Below are positions 20,979-33,400 of a stretch of DNA of 64,000 nucleotides, piece by piece. Position 1 is the stretch's first letter; every line of letters starts with the position of its first letter. The position numbers and the translations under genes are program-made. The notes under the pieces were generated by a model, which was not told the origin of the DNA, did no database searches, and worked only from the letters and a program-made list of their open reading frames with translations. Source of the stretch: Budorcas taxicolor (taxonomy: Eukaryota > Chordata > Mammalia > Artiodactyla > Bovidae); the NCBI RefSeq assembly GCF_023091745.1, contig NC_068912.1, positions 71,225,067 to 71,289,066 of the forward strand, written 5' to 3'.

Positions 20979-21332
20979 AAACAGGGAATTACACAGAAAT
21001 TAATATTGTGAAAAAAAGTTCTGAAAAGGAAGCATTCATACTCTGTCATGTTGAAAAAATAATTTCCCATGTCATCTTGTATTTTCTGAAGGGTTTTTAA
21101 GCATTTTGATGTATTTTTACAGACTCAGATTCATTAGTCTTCTTTTATTCACCAAATCATTAGTGAGTTTTGAGAGCACCATTCACCTTTACACAGTGGA
21201 TCTTTCTCGGGTAATGGTTGATGCTTTACTTTACTTTAGTTAGCCCCCATGCTAGGGTTCTTTTCTGTCTGTGATGTCATTATGTGGTGAATGAAAATTT
21301 TTAGACCTAAGTATCATTCCATATTGCGCAGA

Positions 21333-21550
21333 AAGCAATGGCACCCCACTCCAGTACTCTTGCCTGGATAATCCCATGGACAGAGGAGCCTGGTAGGCTG
21401 CAGTCCATGGGGTCATGAAGAGTCGGACATGACTGAGTGACTTTACTTTCACTTTTCACTTTCATGCATTGGAGAAGGAAATGGCAACCCACTCCAGTGT
21501 TCTTGCCTGGAGAATCCCAGGGACGGGGGAGCCTGGTGGGCTGCCATCAA
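21333..21550 (+). mobile_element. Bov-A2 (dimeric Bov-A) SINE
   Basis: Two Bov-A monomers in tandem without a tRNA head: CAATGGCACCCCACTCCAG ... GACTGAGTGACTTTACTTTC, a CACTTTCATGCATTGGAGAA linker, then a second CAACCCACTCCAGTGTTC ... GGTGGGCTGCC. Preservation is good, so it is relatively young. Confidence 0.92.
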
Positions 21551-21606
21551 TGGGGTTTTGGGCCAGGTATAAATTTTCCATCACTACATCTTAGTTCAAG
21601 AAATGT

Positions 21607-21720
21607 TTGGGATTGTATGTACACCCATGGTGGATTCATGTCAATGTATGGCAAAACCAATACAGTATTATAAAGTAAAATAAAGTAAAAATAAAAAGTT
21701 AAAAAAAAAAGAAAAAAAAA
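21607..21720 (+). mobile_element. 114-bp L1 3'-end insertion
   Basis: TGTACACCCATGGTGGATTC, then AATGTATGGCAAAACC and a TAAAGTAAAATAAAGTAAAA tail followed by A-rich sequence is a ruminant L1 3' end. AAGAAATGT at 21598-21606 and 21721-21729 is the target duplication, so it is a severely 5'-truncated insertion. Confidence 0.85.
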
Positions 21721-21729
21721 AAGAAATGT

Positions 21730-23231
21730 CAAATTGATTTTTTCTAAATCAAATTAAATCTTTCTGTGAAATTCCACCTGTTTGAATGGTAAGAATATAA
21801 AACTTTTATTTGTGGTAGTCCTTCCTTCCACCTAGAGTTATATGAGAAGCAAAAAGACTTACATACAAGTTGACCAGAAAAAAAAAAAAATCATTAATTG
21901 TCAGTTCTTAATAGTTGTTTCTGAGATGCATTTTTTCTATTTCTCTAAGAAAAAAAATCACAATGTCCATGCTAATCTTGTATAATGAAAATTCTTGAGG
22001 AATTTGGAGACTTGGTATAGCCACTACCAAGAAATTTCTCTGTGAAGTTATATAACCATTTCAAAGTTCTCTGAGGAATGATCCTGGTAGAATTGATGTA
22101 GGAATTATTAAAAATGGGAGAGGAATTATTGGAGAAAATAGTCATTTCAAAGAATGATAAAGTAGATTAGCAATATGTGTGATGTTTCACTGGAGCGTTG
22201 CAGTTTGTAATCATGTGTTCAAAATGAGACTGGTCATTGGGATGGCTATCTTTTTCCTTTCTACATTCAATTTCACAGAAGAAGTGCTAAGAAGGCAGAG
22301 TTCAGAGTATGATGGAGAGAGGAGCAAATGACTCAAGGAAGTAGTTATAACTAATCATGAAATTTAAGATGGATGCAGTGAAAAGTATTAGAATTAATAG
22401 ATTCAAGGTGATAAAGAATAGTTGGAGTTGTGGAACTGGAGAGAGTGACCTGGGCAAAAAGAGATGATGGTCAGATTATGGCATAATATTGATATATGGA
22501 GGGTTGCAATTACTGGTAATGATAAGATATGGGAATGATAGTTTTTGACTAAGAAAAACTGTAAAAAGAATGAATGATCTAGTACCATGTTGTCTAATAT
22601 GGTAAACATTAATAAGAAATAGCTACTTCAAATTAAAATTATGTTCATTACAAATTTTGTTCCTGAATACAATTCTCTATTAAATGGAGCTAGAGATCCT
22701 GAAATAAATGTCTGATTCTAGGGTTGGGACAGGTAAAACAAACAAACAAAAAAGAAAATGAGATTATCAACCAAAATTTCAGAGACAGAAATCTGATTGA
22801 AATAAAAAGATGTATATTAGGGATTTGTTAGGACTGATGTCTGGGACACATAGATTCAAGAAGCATTTGAATTATGTTCTGCTGGACTACAAAATGAAAG
22901 AGGCTTATAAAGGCAAGCTCTAAGGATACAGTTAATTAGAGGAACTATAGTTAGAGCTGGCCAGTAGTAAGGGTGCTTGCTAATTTAGGATTGACTGAGA
23001 TCTGAAAAGAGTGTATAGTTACAAAGGAAGACCTTGAGACAATAAAGGTGCAGCTGGCAGGTGTTGTTCTGAATGTGGCTGGGCTGGTGGTGTCCTTGCA
23101 TCTGATATAGTTCAAAGAAAGTTCAGGTTTTCAGTGGTGAGTATCTGGTCTTCAAGATCCACCTAAGACCAGACACTCAGTGGCCACCTAACTCTGTTTT
23201 TTTATGTCTGAGCTGTATTTCATCTGTAGTA
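21730..23231. other. Unassigned AT-rich sequence
   Basis: No recognisable repeat or gene. Open frames are short and without family resemblance. Confidence 0.5.
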
Positions 23232-23421
23232 CAGTCATTAAGTCATGTCCAGTTCTTTGCAACCTCATGGACTGTAGCCTGCCAGGTTCCCTTATCCATG
23301 GGATTTCCCAGGCAAGAATACTGGAGTGGTATGTAGTGGGCTTTCTGACCCAGACAGGGATCAAATTTGCATCTCCTCATTGGCAGGCAGATTCTTTACC
23401 CCTGAGCCAACTGGGAAGCCC
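23232..23421 (-). mobile_element. Bov-tA SINE
   Basis: Reverse-complement body (TAAGTCATGTCCAGTTCTTTG, AATACTGGAGTGG) and head (AGGGATCAAATTTGC, GATTCTTTACCCCTGAGCCA). Confidence 0.85.
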
Positions 23422-24718
23422 ACTGAACTATATTAACCCATTGTAATTTCAATCTGTCATTAGTCTAGAACATTTTATAATGCCAGAAAGTAAAAAACAT
23501 GCCTTCTATCTCTCTCTTGCTCTCTCTCTCTCCCTCCATCTTTTACACACACACAGATGGGATATGGCAAATGACATGCAAGCTAACTTGGAAAAGCTCC
23601 TTCTGATCAAAGCTAGAACAATGGAAACAAAATATATAGTAATGCAGTACAGAGAGAAAAAAAATACCCACAAGTCCATACTGTTATAGATAAGTGAATG
23701 AATAAATGAATGAATTAATTAATAAATAAACATAGGTGGAGGGTCAACTCTTTTTTACAGAAGCAATACAGTTAATAAATGCAGAAGGAGTAAGGAAATT
23801 TTAAAATCACCATTAGTATTTCATAGTAATAACTGCTTCAGGAGAGAACCACTAATAAATATTAACATTAGTAGGTGAAACTTTAAGGAATAACAGAATT
23901 GTTGCATACTCTGAATGTATCACTCCCCTCCCCCAATTTATTAATTACTCTGATGACTTTAATATATGTCCACAAATTCTTTGATAGTGCTCTTTCCATG
24001 AGGTAGGACTTAACTCTTCCCCTTGTATTTGGTCTGTATTCTAACACAGATCATGTGGAAAGATATAACTTTGCAGTGGATAAACCTGACAGGCACGTCC
24101 TTAGCTATGCAATCAGTATCAACTTTGTTTATATGATGAGATGAGGAGGGTGAACCACCTATGTGATATTATTCCCCCAAATTCATATTCACAATCCAAT
24201 TACAAAAAACATCCTACAAATAAATATTGAGAAACATTCCACAAAATAGCTTGCCAGTTTTATTTGGAAGTGCCCAGGTCATGGAGGACAAAGACATGTA
24301 AGAAATTCACAGACTGGATATAAAGTGATTAAATGGAACGTAGTATCCTGGATGAATTCTGGAATAGATAAAGGACGTTAATGGAAAAAAAATGGTGAAA
24401 ATCAAGTAAAGATTGTAGCTTGGTTAATACTATTTTACCACTACTTAACATTTTAGTTTTGATCAATGTTTCATAGTTAACTCTAGTGAAAGCTGAATGA
24501 AACTTACTGAGAAATTCCTTATACCATCTTTGCAACTCTTCTGTAAATCTAAAAGTATTTCAAACTAAAAATTTTATAAAATTATACTCAGGAAAAGATT
24601 AAACTCTTCTGTTGTACTAGCAACATTTCAAGTGCTCCATAGTCATGCATGTTTAGTGCCACTGTATTGGAAAATGCAAACAGAGAACATTTCAATCAAT
24701 GCAGACTGTTCTATTACA
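23422..24718. other. Unassigned sequence with simple repeats
   Basis: Contains a TC-rich run (about 23509-23540), a short ACACACACAC and an AATGAATAAATGAATG-type run (23695-23730). No gene is recognised. Confidence 0.5.
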
Positions 24719-24914
24719 CAGTTCAGTTCAATTCAGTTTCTCAGTCGTGTCCAACTCTTTGCGACCCCATGAATCGCAGCACACCAGGCCTCCCTGTCCA
24801 TCACCAACTCCCGGAGTTCACTCAGACTCACATCCATCGAGTCAGTGATGCCATCCAGCCATCTCATCCTCTGTCATCCCCTTCTCCTCCTGCCCCCAAT
24901 CCCTCCCAGTATCA
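24719..24914 (-). mobile_element. BovB 3'-end fragment
   Basis: CAGTTCAGTTCAATTCAGTT, TGCGACCCCATGAATCGCAG and CATCCAGCCATCTCATCC match the last 195 bp of BovB in reverse complement. Confidence 0.92.
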
Positions 24915-24989
24915 GACAAAGCTGACCAAAAAAGACAGGAGGAGAAAAAAAAAATATATCCACAATGAATCACAGGCACAGATAAAGAG

Positions 24990-25900
24990 GGAAAACACAA
25001 AAAATAAAATCTTACAGCAAACATGATCTAGCATAGGTTCGATTGGAGATCCACCTGAGAAGAGAAAAATAAAAAAATTTATAATTAAATATATAATGGC
25101 TAAAAAATTCCAGGAATTGATTAAAGAATTAGAAAGCCCAAAGAATTCCTAGCAGAGAAAGTAGATTGAAATCTACATTGATCCATATCAGTGAAAGTTC
25201 TGAATACCAAAGAAATAAAAATATCTAAAATGCAGCTGCTAGGGGAAAAAAAAAACTAGCAGTCAATCGATTATTCCACATCAGCAAGGAAACAAGAAGC
25301 TAGTAGAAAAATAAGCTTTACACAGTGAAAGAAAATAAATATAAGCTTGAAAGTTAATAATCAGCAAAGATATCCATCAAAAATGAAGGCAAAATAAAGA
25401 CATTTTTAGGATGACAAAAGTGAGAATTAGAGTTTATGATCAGCACACCCCAGACTGGAAAATCCAACAGAAACTCTAAAATATGTTTTTCAGTCACAAG
25501 GAAAATTACTCCAGATGGAAAGGGAAGAAAAAGAAGGAAAGAAGGAAAATTTAGGGAAGGAAGGAAGAAGCAAGAAATAAAATGATAAATATGTGGGTTA
25601 AACTGAAAGGATGTTGACTGTGCAGCAATAGCTACAGTCTTTTAGGGTTTAACATATATAGAAAAATAAAGTACACAACACTAAAAGAGCATAAGGTGAA
25701 AAGCAAATAAATGGAGTAAGAGATATATGTTTCTTTCATAGTGTATGAAGAATAAGGGGAAAAAAAGGAACTACCAATCAACTCCAAATTTTTATAAGTC
25801 AAGGATACATACTATAGCTTCCTAGGTTATCATGAGATGACTGAATAGAAAAAAAAAGAAACAATTTTCAATAAGCTTGAAAGGAAAAAAAAGGAAAAAT
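24990..25900 (+). mobile_element. Ancient L1M/HAL1-type LINE remnant
   Basis: ATCCATCAAAAATGAAGGCAAAATAAAGACATTTTTAGGATGACAAAAG and ATTACTCCAGATGGAAAG follow the order of old L1/HAL1 ORF1-proximal sequence in the + sense, with flanking A-rich sequence (TAACATATATAGAAAAATAAAG, GGAGTAAGAGATAT). No open frame survives. Confidence 0.5.
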
Positions 25901-26155
25901 ATTATAAAAGCAATGAGATAAGGAATAAATAAACCATCAGATTTTTATTTAAAGTAAGTATTATTACATTCCAGGCAGGTGGACAAACTTTCAGCTAAAG
26001 ATTGTCAGAACTTTTAAAAGATGCAATGAATTATTTACATATATATACATATACACATATATAAATAATATGCATTTTTAAACAAGTGACACCTTGAGAG
26101 CATAAGAATTCCCTGAAGTTGAGAGGAAAGAATTAAATTAAAAAGAATATTATTT

Positions 26156-26430
26156 CTGTGGCAGTCCAGTGGTTAAGGCTTCAAAGGGGGATGGGTGTGG
26201 TCCCTGGTCAGAGATTTGATTCTGCATTCCAAGCAGCTACCCAGATGGCACTAATGCCAGAGACAAGAGACGAGTTTGATCCCTGGGTCAGAAAAATGTA
26301 TGGGAGGAGAAAATGGCAACCCATGTCAGTATTCTTGCTGGAAGAATCCCATGGACAGAAGAGCCTGATGGGTACATGGGTACAGTATATGGGGTCGCCA
26401 AGAGTCGGACACGACTGAGTATATGAGCAC
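26156..26430 (+). mobile_element. Composite SINE: CHR-like head plus Bov-tA body
   Basis: 26156-26215 looks CHR-like (GGCAGTCCAGTGGTTAAGGC, GGTCCCTGGTCAGAG). 26240-26430 is a Bov-tA with head (TTTGATCCCTGGGTCAG) and body (ATGGCAACCCATGTCAG, GGGGTCGCCAAGAGTCGGAC). I cannot tell a nested pair from a chimera. Confidence 0.65.
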
Positions 26431-26700
26431 ACATGCTGAGTGGAGTGGAATAGTAAAAAAAAAAAGAATTATTAGATATAAATACCATGCAAAAACTAAT
26501 CAAGATAAAGTCGGTTACTATATTAGATTACAACAAGCTTTTAAGACAAAAACCTTGAAGACAGATCAAATTAAAATGATAGTAGGTCTGAATAATCAAA
26601 AAGATACAGTTATTCTAAATTTCAAAATACTTAAGCAAAAAATTGACAGATCCACAAGGGGAAGAATACAAATGCACAAAGGATGATATATTTTATTTTT

Positions 26701-29029
26701 CAGTTCAGTTCAGTCCATCAGTCGTGTCCGACTCTTTGCAACAGTATAAATGGCAACTCCCTGTCCATCGCCAACTTCCGGAGTTCACTCGAACTCATGT
26801 CGATTAAGTCGGTGATGCCATTCAACCATCTCATCCTCTATCATCTCCTTCTACTCTCCCCTTCAAACTTTCCCACCATCAGGGTCTTTTCAAATGAGTC
26901 AGCTCTTCGCATAAGGTGGCCAAAGTATTGGAGTTTCAGCTTCAGCATCAGTCCTTCCAGTGAATATTCAGGACTGATTTCCTTTAGGATGGACTGGTTG
27001 CATCTCCTTGCAGTCCAAGGGACACTTGAGAGTCTTCTCCAACACCACAGTTCAAAAGCATCAATTCTTTTGTGCTTAGCTTTCTTTATAGTCCAACTCT
27101 CGCATCCATACATGACTACTGGAAAAGCCATAGCTTTCACTAGATGGACCTTTGTTGGCAAAGTAATGTCTCTGCTTTTGAATATGCTATCTAGGTTGGT
27201 CTTAACTTTTCTTCCAAGGAGAAAGTGTCTTTTAATTTCATGGCTGCAGTCAAAATCAGCAGTGATTTTGGAGCCCCCCCCAAAAAAGTCTGACACTTTC
27301 TACTTTCCCCATGTATTTGCCATGAAGTGGTGGGACCAGATGCCATGATCTTAGTTTTTTGAATGTTGAGCTTTCTTTTTCACTCTCTTCTTTCACTTTC
27401 ATCAAGAGGCTCTTCAGTTCCTCTTTACTTTCTGCCATAAGGGTGCTGTCATCTGCATATCTCAGGTTACTGATATTTCTCCCAGTAATCTTGATTCCAG
27501 CTTGTGCTTCTTCCAGCCCAGTGTTTCTCATGATGTACTCTGCATATAAGTAAAATAAACGTGGTGACAATATACAGCCCTGACGTACTCCTTTTCCTAT
27601 TTGGAACCAGTCTGTTGTTCCTTGTCCAGTTCTAACTGTTGCTTCCTGACCTGCATACAGGTTTCTCAAGAGGCAGGTCAGGTGGTCTGGTATTCCCATC
27701 TCTTTCAGAATTTTCCACAGTTTATTTTGATCCACACAGTCAAAGGCTTTGATATAGTCAAAAAAGCAGAAGTAGATGTTTTTCTGGAACCCTCTTGCTT
27801 TTTTGATGATCCAGCAGATGTTGGCAATTTGATCTCTGGTTCCTCTACCTTTTTTAAAACCAACTTGAACATCTGGAAGTTCACGGTTCACGTGTTGTGG
27901 TAGCCTGGCTTGGAGAATTTTGAGTATTACTTTACTAGCATGTGAGATGAGTGCAATTTTATGTTAGTTTGAGCATTCTTTGGCATTGCCTTTCTTTGGG
28001 ATTGGAATGAAAACTGATCTTTTTAGGTCCTGTGACCACTGCTGAGTTTTCCAAGTTTGCTGGCATATTTAGTGCAACACTTTTATAGCATCATCTTTCA
28101 GGATTTGAAATAGCTCAACTGGAATTCCATCACCTCCACTAGCTTTGTTCGTAGTGATGCTTCCTAAGGCCCACTTGACTTCACATTCCAGGATGTCTGA
28201 CTCTAGGTGATTGATCACACTATCGTGATTTTCTGGGTCATGAAGATCTTTTTTGTACATTTCTTCTGTGTACTCCTGCCACCTCTTTTAATATCTTCTT
28301 CTGTTAGGTCCATAACATTTCTGTCCTTTATTGTGTTCATCTTTGCATGAAATGTTCCCTTAGTATCTCTAATTTTCTTGAAGAGCTCTCTAGTCTTTCC
28401 CATTCTATTGTTTTCCTCTATTTCTTTACTGATCATTGAGAAAGGCTTTCTTATCTCTCCTTGCTATTCTTTGAAACTGTGAAATCTCCAAGAGTACTGG
28501 AGTGGGTTGCTACTGCCTTCTCTGAGTGGTTATCCCTACTTTCTTCAATTTAAGTCTGAATTTGGCAATAAGGAGTTCATGATCTGAGACACAGTCAGCT
28601 CCTGGTCTTATTTTTGCTGTGTGTAGAGCTTCTCCATCTTTGGCTGTAAAGAATATAATCAATCTGATTTTGGTGTTGACCATCTGGTGATGTCCATGTG
28701 TAGAGTCTTCTCTTGTGTTGCTGGAAGAAAGTATTTGCTATGACCAGTGTGTTCTCTTGCCAAAACTCTGTTAGCCTTTGCCCTGCTTCATTCTGTACTC
28801 CAAGGCTAAATTTGCCTGTTACTCCAGGTGTTTCTTGACTTCCTACTTTTGCATTCCAGTCCCCTATAATGAAAAGGACATCTTTTTAGGGTGTTAGTTC
28901 TAGAAGGTCTAGTAGGTCTTCATAGAACCACATGATTTCAGCTTCTTCAGTGTTACTGGTTGGGGCATAGACTTGGATTACCGTGATTGAATGGTTTTCC
29001 TTGGAGAAGAACAGAGATCATTCTGTCCT
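26701..29029 (-). mobile_element. BovB LINE with endonuclease and RT regions (2.3 kb)
   Basis: BovB encodes one long protein with an APE-type endonuclease then a reverse transcriptase. On the minus strand, 29029-28540 covers part of the endonuclease, 28436-28069 the linker, 27891-27256 the RT (RDQIAN, FDCVDQNKL, GVRQGCILSP, intact LRYADD) and 27296-26841 the C-terminal region. About 290 bp present in the copy at 37170-39602 are missing near 28490-28535. TTTTATTTTT at 26691-26700 and 29030-29039 may be the target duplication. Frameshifts near 27280 and 28260 make it dead. Confidence 0.92.
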
Positions 29030-29039
29030 TTTTATTTTT

Positions 29040-29448
29040 AAACATCTGTTTCAGTTGACACATACCAGATAAATACTAGATTTCAGTAGATAAATTTACC
29101 AATAGATAAATAATAAGGATACAGGAAATTTGAACAACAGAGTTAATGTGTGCTGTAGTTAAAGAACACTAGATAGTTAAAGAACACTCACTGAAAATCT
29201 GTGGCATACATCACCTACTAAAGCCTATTAAAGCACACATAAAACATTTTTTTAAAAGACAGAATGGAAGAACATGAAATCTTAGGAATTCTTAGGAATC
29301 CACACATTTTCAAAGATTAAATTCATACAGAATATGTGCTATACGAGAATTAAATAACAAAAATTATCTAAAAATTTCTAAACATTTGAGAACTAAAAAA
29401 TATACTTCAGATATTAAAAAAAAAATACATTTTAACTTTGCTTATAAA
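29040..29448. other. Unassigned AT-rich sequence
   Basis: Short direct repeats (AGTTAAAGAACACTAGATAG / AGTTAAAGAACACTCACTG at 29158-29192) but no gene or clear family. Confidence 0.5.
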
Positions 29449-29737
29449 TCGGCTCTGAATATTCACTGGAAGGACCAATGCTGAAGCTGAAGCTCCAATA
29501 CTTTGGCCACCTGATGTGAGGAACTGACTCATTTGAAAAGACCCTGCTGTTGGGAAAGATTGATGGAAGGAGGAGAAGGGGATGACAGAGGATGAGACAG
29601 TTGGATGGTATCACTGACTAAATGGACATGAGTTTGAGCAAGCTCTGGGACTTGGTGATGTACAGGGAAGCCTGGCGTGCTGTAGTCCATGGGGTTGCAG
29701 AGTCAGACATGACTGAGTGACTGAACTGAACTGATGC
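29449..29737 (+). mobile_element. BovB 3'-end fragment
   Basis: CTGAAGCTCCAATACTTTGG through GACTGAGTGACTGAACTGAA, in plus orientation. It is followed by a (TTA)n tract at 29744-29769, which often grows in LINE tails. Confidence 0.9.
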
Positions 29738-29743
29738 CTTTAG

Positions 29744-29769
29744 TTATTATTATTATTATTATTATTATT
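29744..29769 (+). repeat. (TTA)n microsatellite
   Basis: About nine TTA units directly downstream of a BovB tail. Confidence 0.9.
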
Positions 29770-29979
29770 TTGAGTTACAGATGAAGAAAAAAATGTTCAT
29801 AGTATTAAAAAATAAATAACCTAATAAATATAATTCATTAAAATTCAGTTAAAATTAATTAATTCTATAAACCCTTCTTATTCCAGCTGGACAATATATA
29901 TTAAAGAGGATTTTACTCAATCAGCTAGAATCCACCATTTAGTACTATTTTAAAGTATATATTTAATAGTCATGCTTCC

Positions 29980-30038
29980 ATCTATGGGGTCGCACAGAGT
30001 CAGACATGACTGAAGCGGCTTAGCAGCAGCAGCAGCAA
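29980..30038 (+). mobile_element. Bov-A 3'-end fragment
   Basis: GGGTCGCACAGAGTCAGACA followed by TGACTGAAGCGGCTTAGCAG and an (AGC)n tail, the usual Bov-A2 end. Confidence 0.8.
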
Positions 30039-30236
30039 GTTCTGAGGCATACTGTTTTGTCATGGTCTTTACTTTGATTAGGAAACACTGACTGGTATCT
30101 CTGAATGAGTAAGGCATAATAAATTTTTAGGCATGAAAAAAGTACAAATGTCTGTGCATGCACATATTTATACATATGTGTTGAAGGAAGACTCCAGAGG
30201 GTCTTCCATAAATTCCTAAGTTTTATAGATTGTTAT

Positions 30237-30401
30237 TATTGTTTGGTCACTAAGTCGTATCTGACTCTTTTGTGATCACATGGACTGTAGTCTGCCACGC
30301 TCCTCTGTCCACAAAATTTTCCAGGCAAGAATAGTGGAGTAGGTTGCCATTTCCTTTTCCTTCCCTGTGTTGGCAGACAGATTCTTTACTGCTGACTCAC
30401 C
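30237..30401 (-). mobile_element. Bov-tA SINE (diverged)
   Basis: Reverse-complement body (TAAGTCGTATCTGACTCTTTT, AATAGTGGAGTAGGTTGCC) and head (GGCAGACAGATTCTTTACTG). It abuts the next BovB copy. Confidence 0.8.
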
Positions 30402-31042
30402 TGTTGCTGTTCAGTTGCTAAGTTGTGTCTGGCTTTTGATACCCCATGGCCTGCAGCATGCTAGGTTTCCCTGTGCTTCACCATCTCCCAGAGTTTGCTC
30501 AAATCCATGTCCATTGACTTGGTGATACCATTCAACCATCCTATCTTTTGTTGTCCCCTTTTCCTATTGCCCTCAGTCTTTCTCAGCATTAGCGTCTTTT
30601 CCAAAGAGTTACCTCTTCCCATTAGGTGGCCAAAGTATTGGAGGTTCAGCTTTAGCATCAGTCTTTTCAATGAATATTCAGGACTGATTTCCTTTATGAT
30701 TGATGAGTTTGATCTCCTTGATATCCAAGGGATTCTCAAGAGTCTTCTCCAACACCACAGTACAAAAGCATCAATTCTTTGGCACTCAGCCTTCTTTATG
30801 GTTCAACTCTCAGATCCATACATGATGACTGAAAAACCATAGCTTTGACTATACAGGCCTTTGTTAGCAAAGTGATGTCTCTACTTTTTCATCCTCTGTC
30901 TAGATTTGTTGTAGCTTTAGTTCCAAAGAGCAAGCATCTTTTAATTTCACGGCTGCATGAAATCACTGTCCACAGTGATTTTGGAGCCTGAGAAAATAAA
31001 ATCTGTCACTGTTTCCACTTTTCCCCCATCTGTTTGTCATCT
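30402..31042 (-). mobile_element. Older BovB LINE 3' fragment
   Basis: The 3' tail begins TGTTGCTGTTCAGTTGCTAAG instead of the CAGTTCAGTTCAGT type, so it is a different, more diverged BovB subfamily. The minus frame 30739-30461 keeps MRIPWISRRSN ... LQYFGHLMGRGNSLEKTLML. Confidence 0.9.
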
Positions 31043-31190
31043 GGAAAGGCCCTCATGTTAACTTTTATTTGTATTTAAATAACACATGTGCATAATCAAC
31101 AGTCAACTCTCCTCTCACAACTGCTTTTTTGTTCTGCCTCAAGTTTTCATTTTTAATAATCTTCTTACTACTTTTCCTTAAATTCCCTGG

Positions 31191-31472
31191 TTAAATTAGA
31201 AAATCCTTTTCTGTATAACCGGATGCCAATTCTTTTCTTTTCTTTTTTTTTTTGTAAGCTTCCATCTCCTGCTCCAATTTAAATGGGTCAAATGGGTTTC
31301 TTTCTTCCAAGTTTGCTGGGCCCCTCTCCTGCACTAAGATGCCCCACCTTTCTGGATTTAATTCTTTTGTTTTAGTGGAGCATCTTACCCAGAAAGGCAG
31401 CAAGAACATATTTCCAAGGCCCTGTGTGTCTTCAAGCAGAATTCTAGGCTGGAGAGCAGTATCTTCCAGCAT
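31191..31472 (-). other. Unidentified 93-codon open frame, possible gene remnant
   Basis: The frame reads MLEDTALQPRILL ... LEERNPFDPFKLEQEMEAYK, then a lysine run encoded by an A-rich tract, and ends KDFLI. It is not antisense to any repeat I recognise and is rather hydrophilic. It could be chance, or part of a processed pseudogene. No AATAAA precedes the A-rich tract on that strand. I cannot name a family. Confidence 0.2.
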
Positions 31473-31949
31473 TTTGAGCCCCAGCTACACAGGCTTCTGG
31501 GGCTGCTACTGAGAAGGCTCCTGCCTTCCTGATTTCTTTGTAAGTGATCATGCTTTCCTGATCCCCAATTTCAAATCCTAAACTCCAACCTCATGTTCTG
31601 GATTTCATGGTGATGCAACACAGTGGACCCTCAGCATCTTCCGTCTGGAAATGTGTACCAAACTACCAGAACTTTACTGTTGAAAAGTTCTAATTTCTTT
31701 GTAGTATTCAAAATTTTGAGATTCATGGCTTAGTCTGTATTTTTATAAAATAAAATATTCATTTAATTTTGGGGACCACAGCTGTTTTTTTACTTCTATG
31801 ATTCAGCAGCATTTTAATCATTCTGTTTTAGCATAATCATAGGTTGACATATAAATTTATAATATTTAATGTAGGAAAATAATACATTTGGAATTTTATA
31901 TGGTTTCACATAAATGACAGTGACTTGTAATTAATTGTGAGTTTCAGCT

Positions 31950-32060
31950 CCTTCTGTTAGTCTGTAATCTCTTCAGAGCAGGTATTTTTGTTTTCACATT
32001 GGAAATTACATCATCAAGCCTCATACCTGATGAAAATCAGCTCTAAAAATGTTAAAATTT
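31950..32060 (+). mobile_element. Possible L2/MIR-type tail fragment
   Basis: TAGTCTGTAATCTCTTCAGAGCAGGTATTTTTG followed by CATACCTGATG loosely follows the L2-type end (gtaagctcc-tgagggcagg, then cagtgcctg). Weak. Confidence 0.3.
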
Positions 32061-32202
32061 GAAATTCTATAGTTTTTCTTTGATAGGGAAAAAGTTGGAG
32101 ACATGAAAAGCAGAATGGATAATTTTTGAATTAAAACAACTAGAGCCTATTCTTCCTTCTTTGTAGACCTCCTAGTTCACAGCCCTTAACATTTTTCAAA
32201 GT

Positions 32203-32262
32203 AGGTTTCCCTCATGGCTCAGACTATTGTAGCCTGGAGAATTCCATGAACAGAGGAGCTTA
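32203..32262 (+). mobile_element. Short internally deleted SINE fragment (Bov-tA type)
   Basis: GTTTCCCTCATGGCTCAGAC joins directly to GTAGCCTGGAGAATTCCATG, so head and body are present with most of the middle missing. Confidence 0.6.
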
Positions 32263-33291
32263 TTTCATTTGAAATGATTTAAAGTGCATATGTAAATAAA
32301 CATGTTGAACAAACAAGTATTAAAATAGTGCTTTTTTAACCTCTTAAATATTTTATTTTTAAATTGCACACTGAGTTAATTTAGAATAATGTTACAATGA
32401 CAGAATTTATTTATTTTCTCTAAATGAAAAATATTTTTACCTGATTACATCTCAGAAAAACTTTTGCAATCAGGTAACACTGAAAGACTCACAAATTTAC
32501 AGGCCATTTGTCACAAAAATCAAGTTGAAAAAAAAAACAAACTTTACACTGCAAGTAAAGTGTTTGCTACTGCACTGCAAAGGGAAAAAAAAAAAGATCA
32601 GCTTTTCCTTATCATAGTCTTTTCAGAAATATATTTGTTTTTACTTTTTTAAGAAAAATGATGTTCATATTATTTCTATAATTTTAGATTGCATCTAAAT
32701 GGATCAAGTTATTTAAATCCTTGTCAAAATAACTTAATTTTGTTGATTTCTGGAAAATTAGAGCAGAAACATTGATTATCTCAACTTTGTCTTGTCATTC
32801 CTTTTAATTTACTAACTTAGTCATAAATTTTAAGCTGTATTTCAGTGTAGATGTTAAATTTGAATATTATTGAAGATAAGTAACTAAACTTCTTTTAATT
32901 CCATATTTAATGATGACAGAGCAAATGCTTTGAAGATGGAAATACCTGACCTAGGAATGGATACAGAATGTTCAAAGAGGCTGGAGCTATGAGTGTATTA
33001 AAATGTCAGGAGAGAATATTCAGTTTATAGGAAGACAAAAGGTGATTTTTAAAGAGGCAATTAAATCGCATCCTGCTTGAAAACTAATGTATATTTTATA
33101 GCCTTTTAATATATCCACTCAAAATATAGCTTCTCTCATCATCAAAGTCTCTCTTTTACTTATTTATACAACTTTAGCTCTAGAAACTATTATATTACAA
33201 AATAAATACAACTTGCCAATCAGCTTATTTATTCATCTTGATCTCTTTGAAAGGGAATATAAGATAAAACATGCTAGCATTCACACTACAG
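32263..33291. other. Unassigned AT-rich sequence
   Basis: No repeat family or gene recognised; several A runs. Confidence 0.5.
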
Positions 33292-33400
33292 TAGGAAATG
33301 GCAACCCACTCCAGTATTCCAGCCTGGGAAATTCCATGGACAGAGGAGCCTGGCAAGCTACAGGGTTGCAAATAATCAGACACAACTGAGTGCACACATG
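33292..33400 (+). mobile_element. Bov-tA 3' half
   Basis: GGAAATGGCAACCCACTCCAG to CAGACACAACTGAGTGCACAC; no tRNA head. Confidence 0.85.

Larger units (their letters stand above)
31043..32202. other. Mostly unassigned sequence
   Basis: Holds a T-rich run (31241-31252), one 93-codon minus-strand frame (listed) and a possible L2-type fragment. No clear gene. Confidence 0.5.

Noticed and set aside
26683..27348. 221-codon plus-strand open frame
   Set aside because: Antisense shadow of the BovB C-terminal coding region. The same antisense protein pattern recurs at 12899, 30495, 34846 and 41449, as expected of a conserved repeat.
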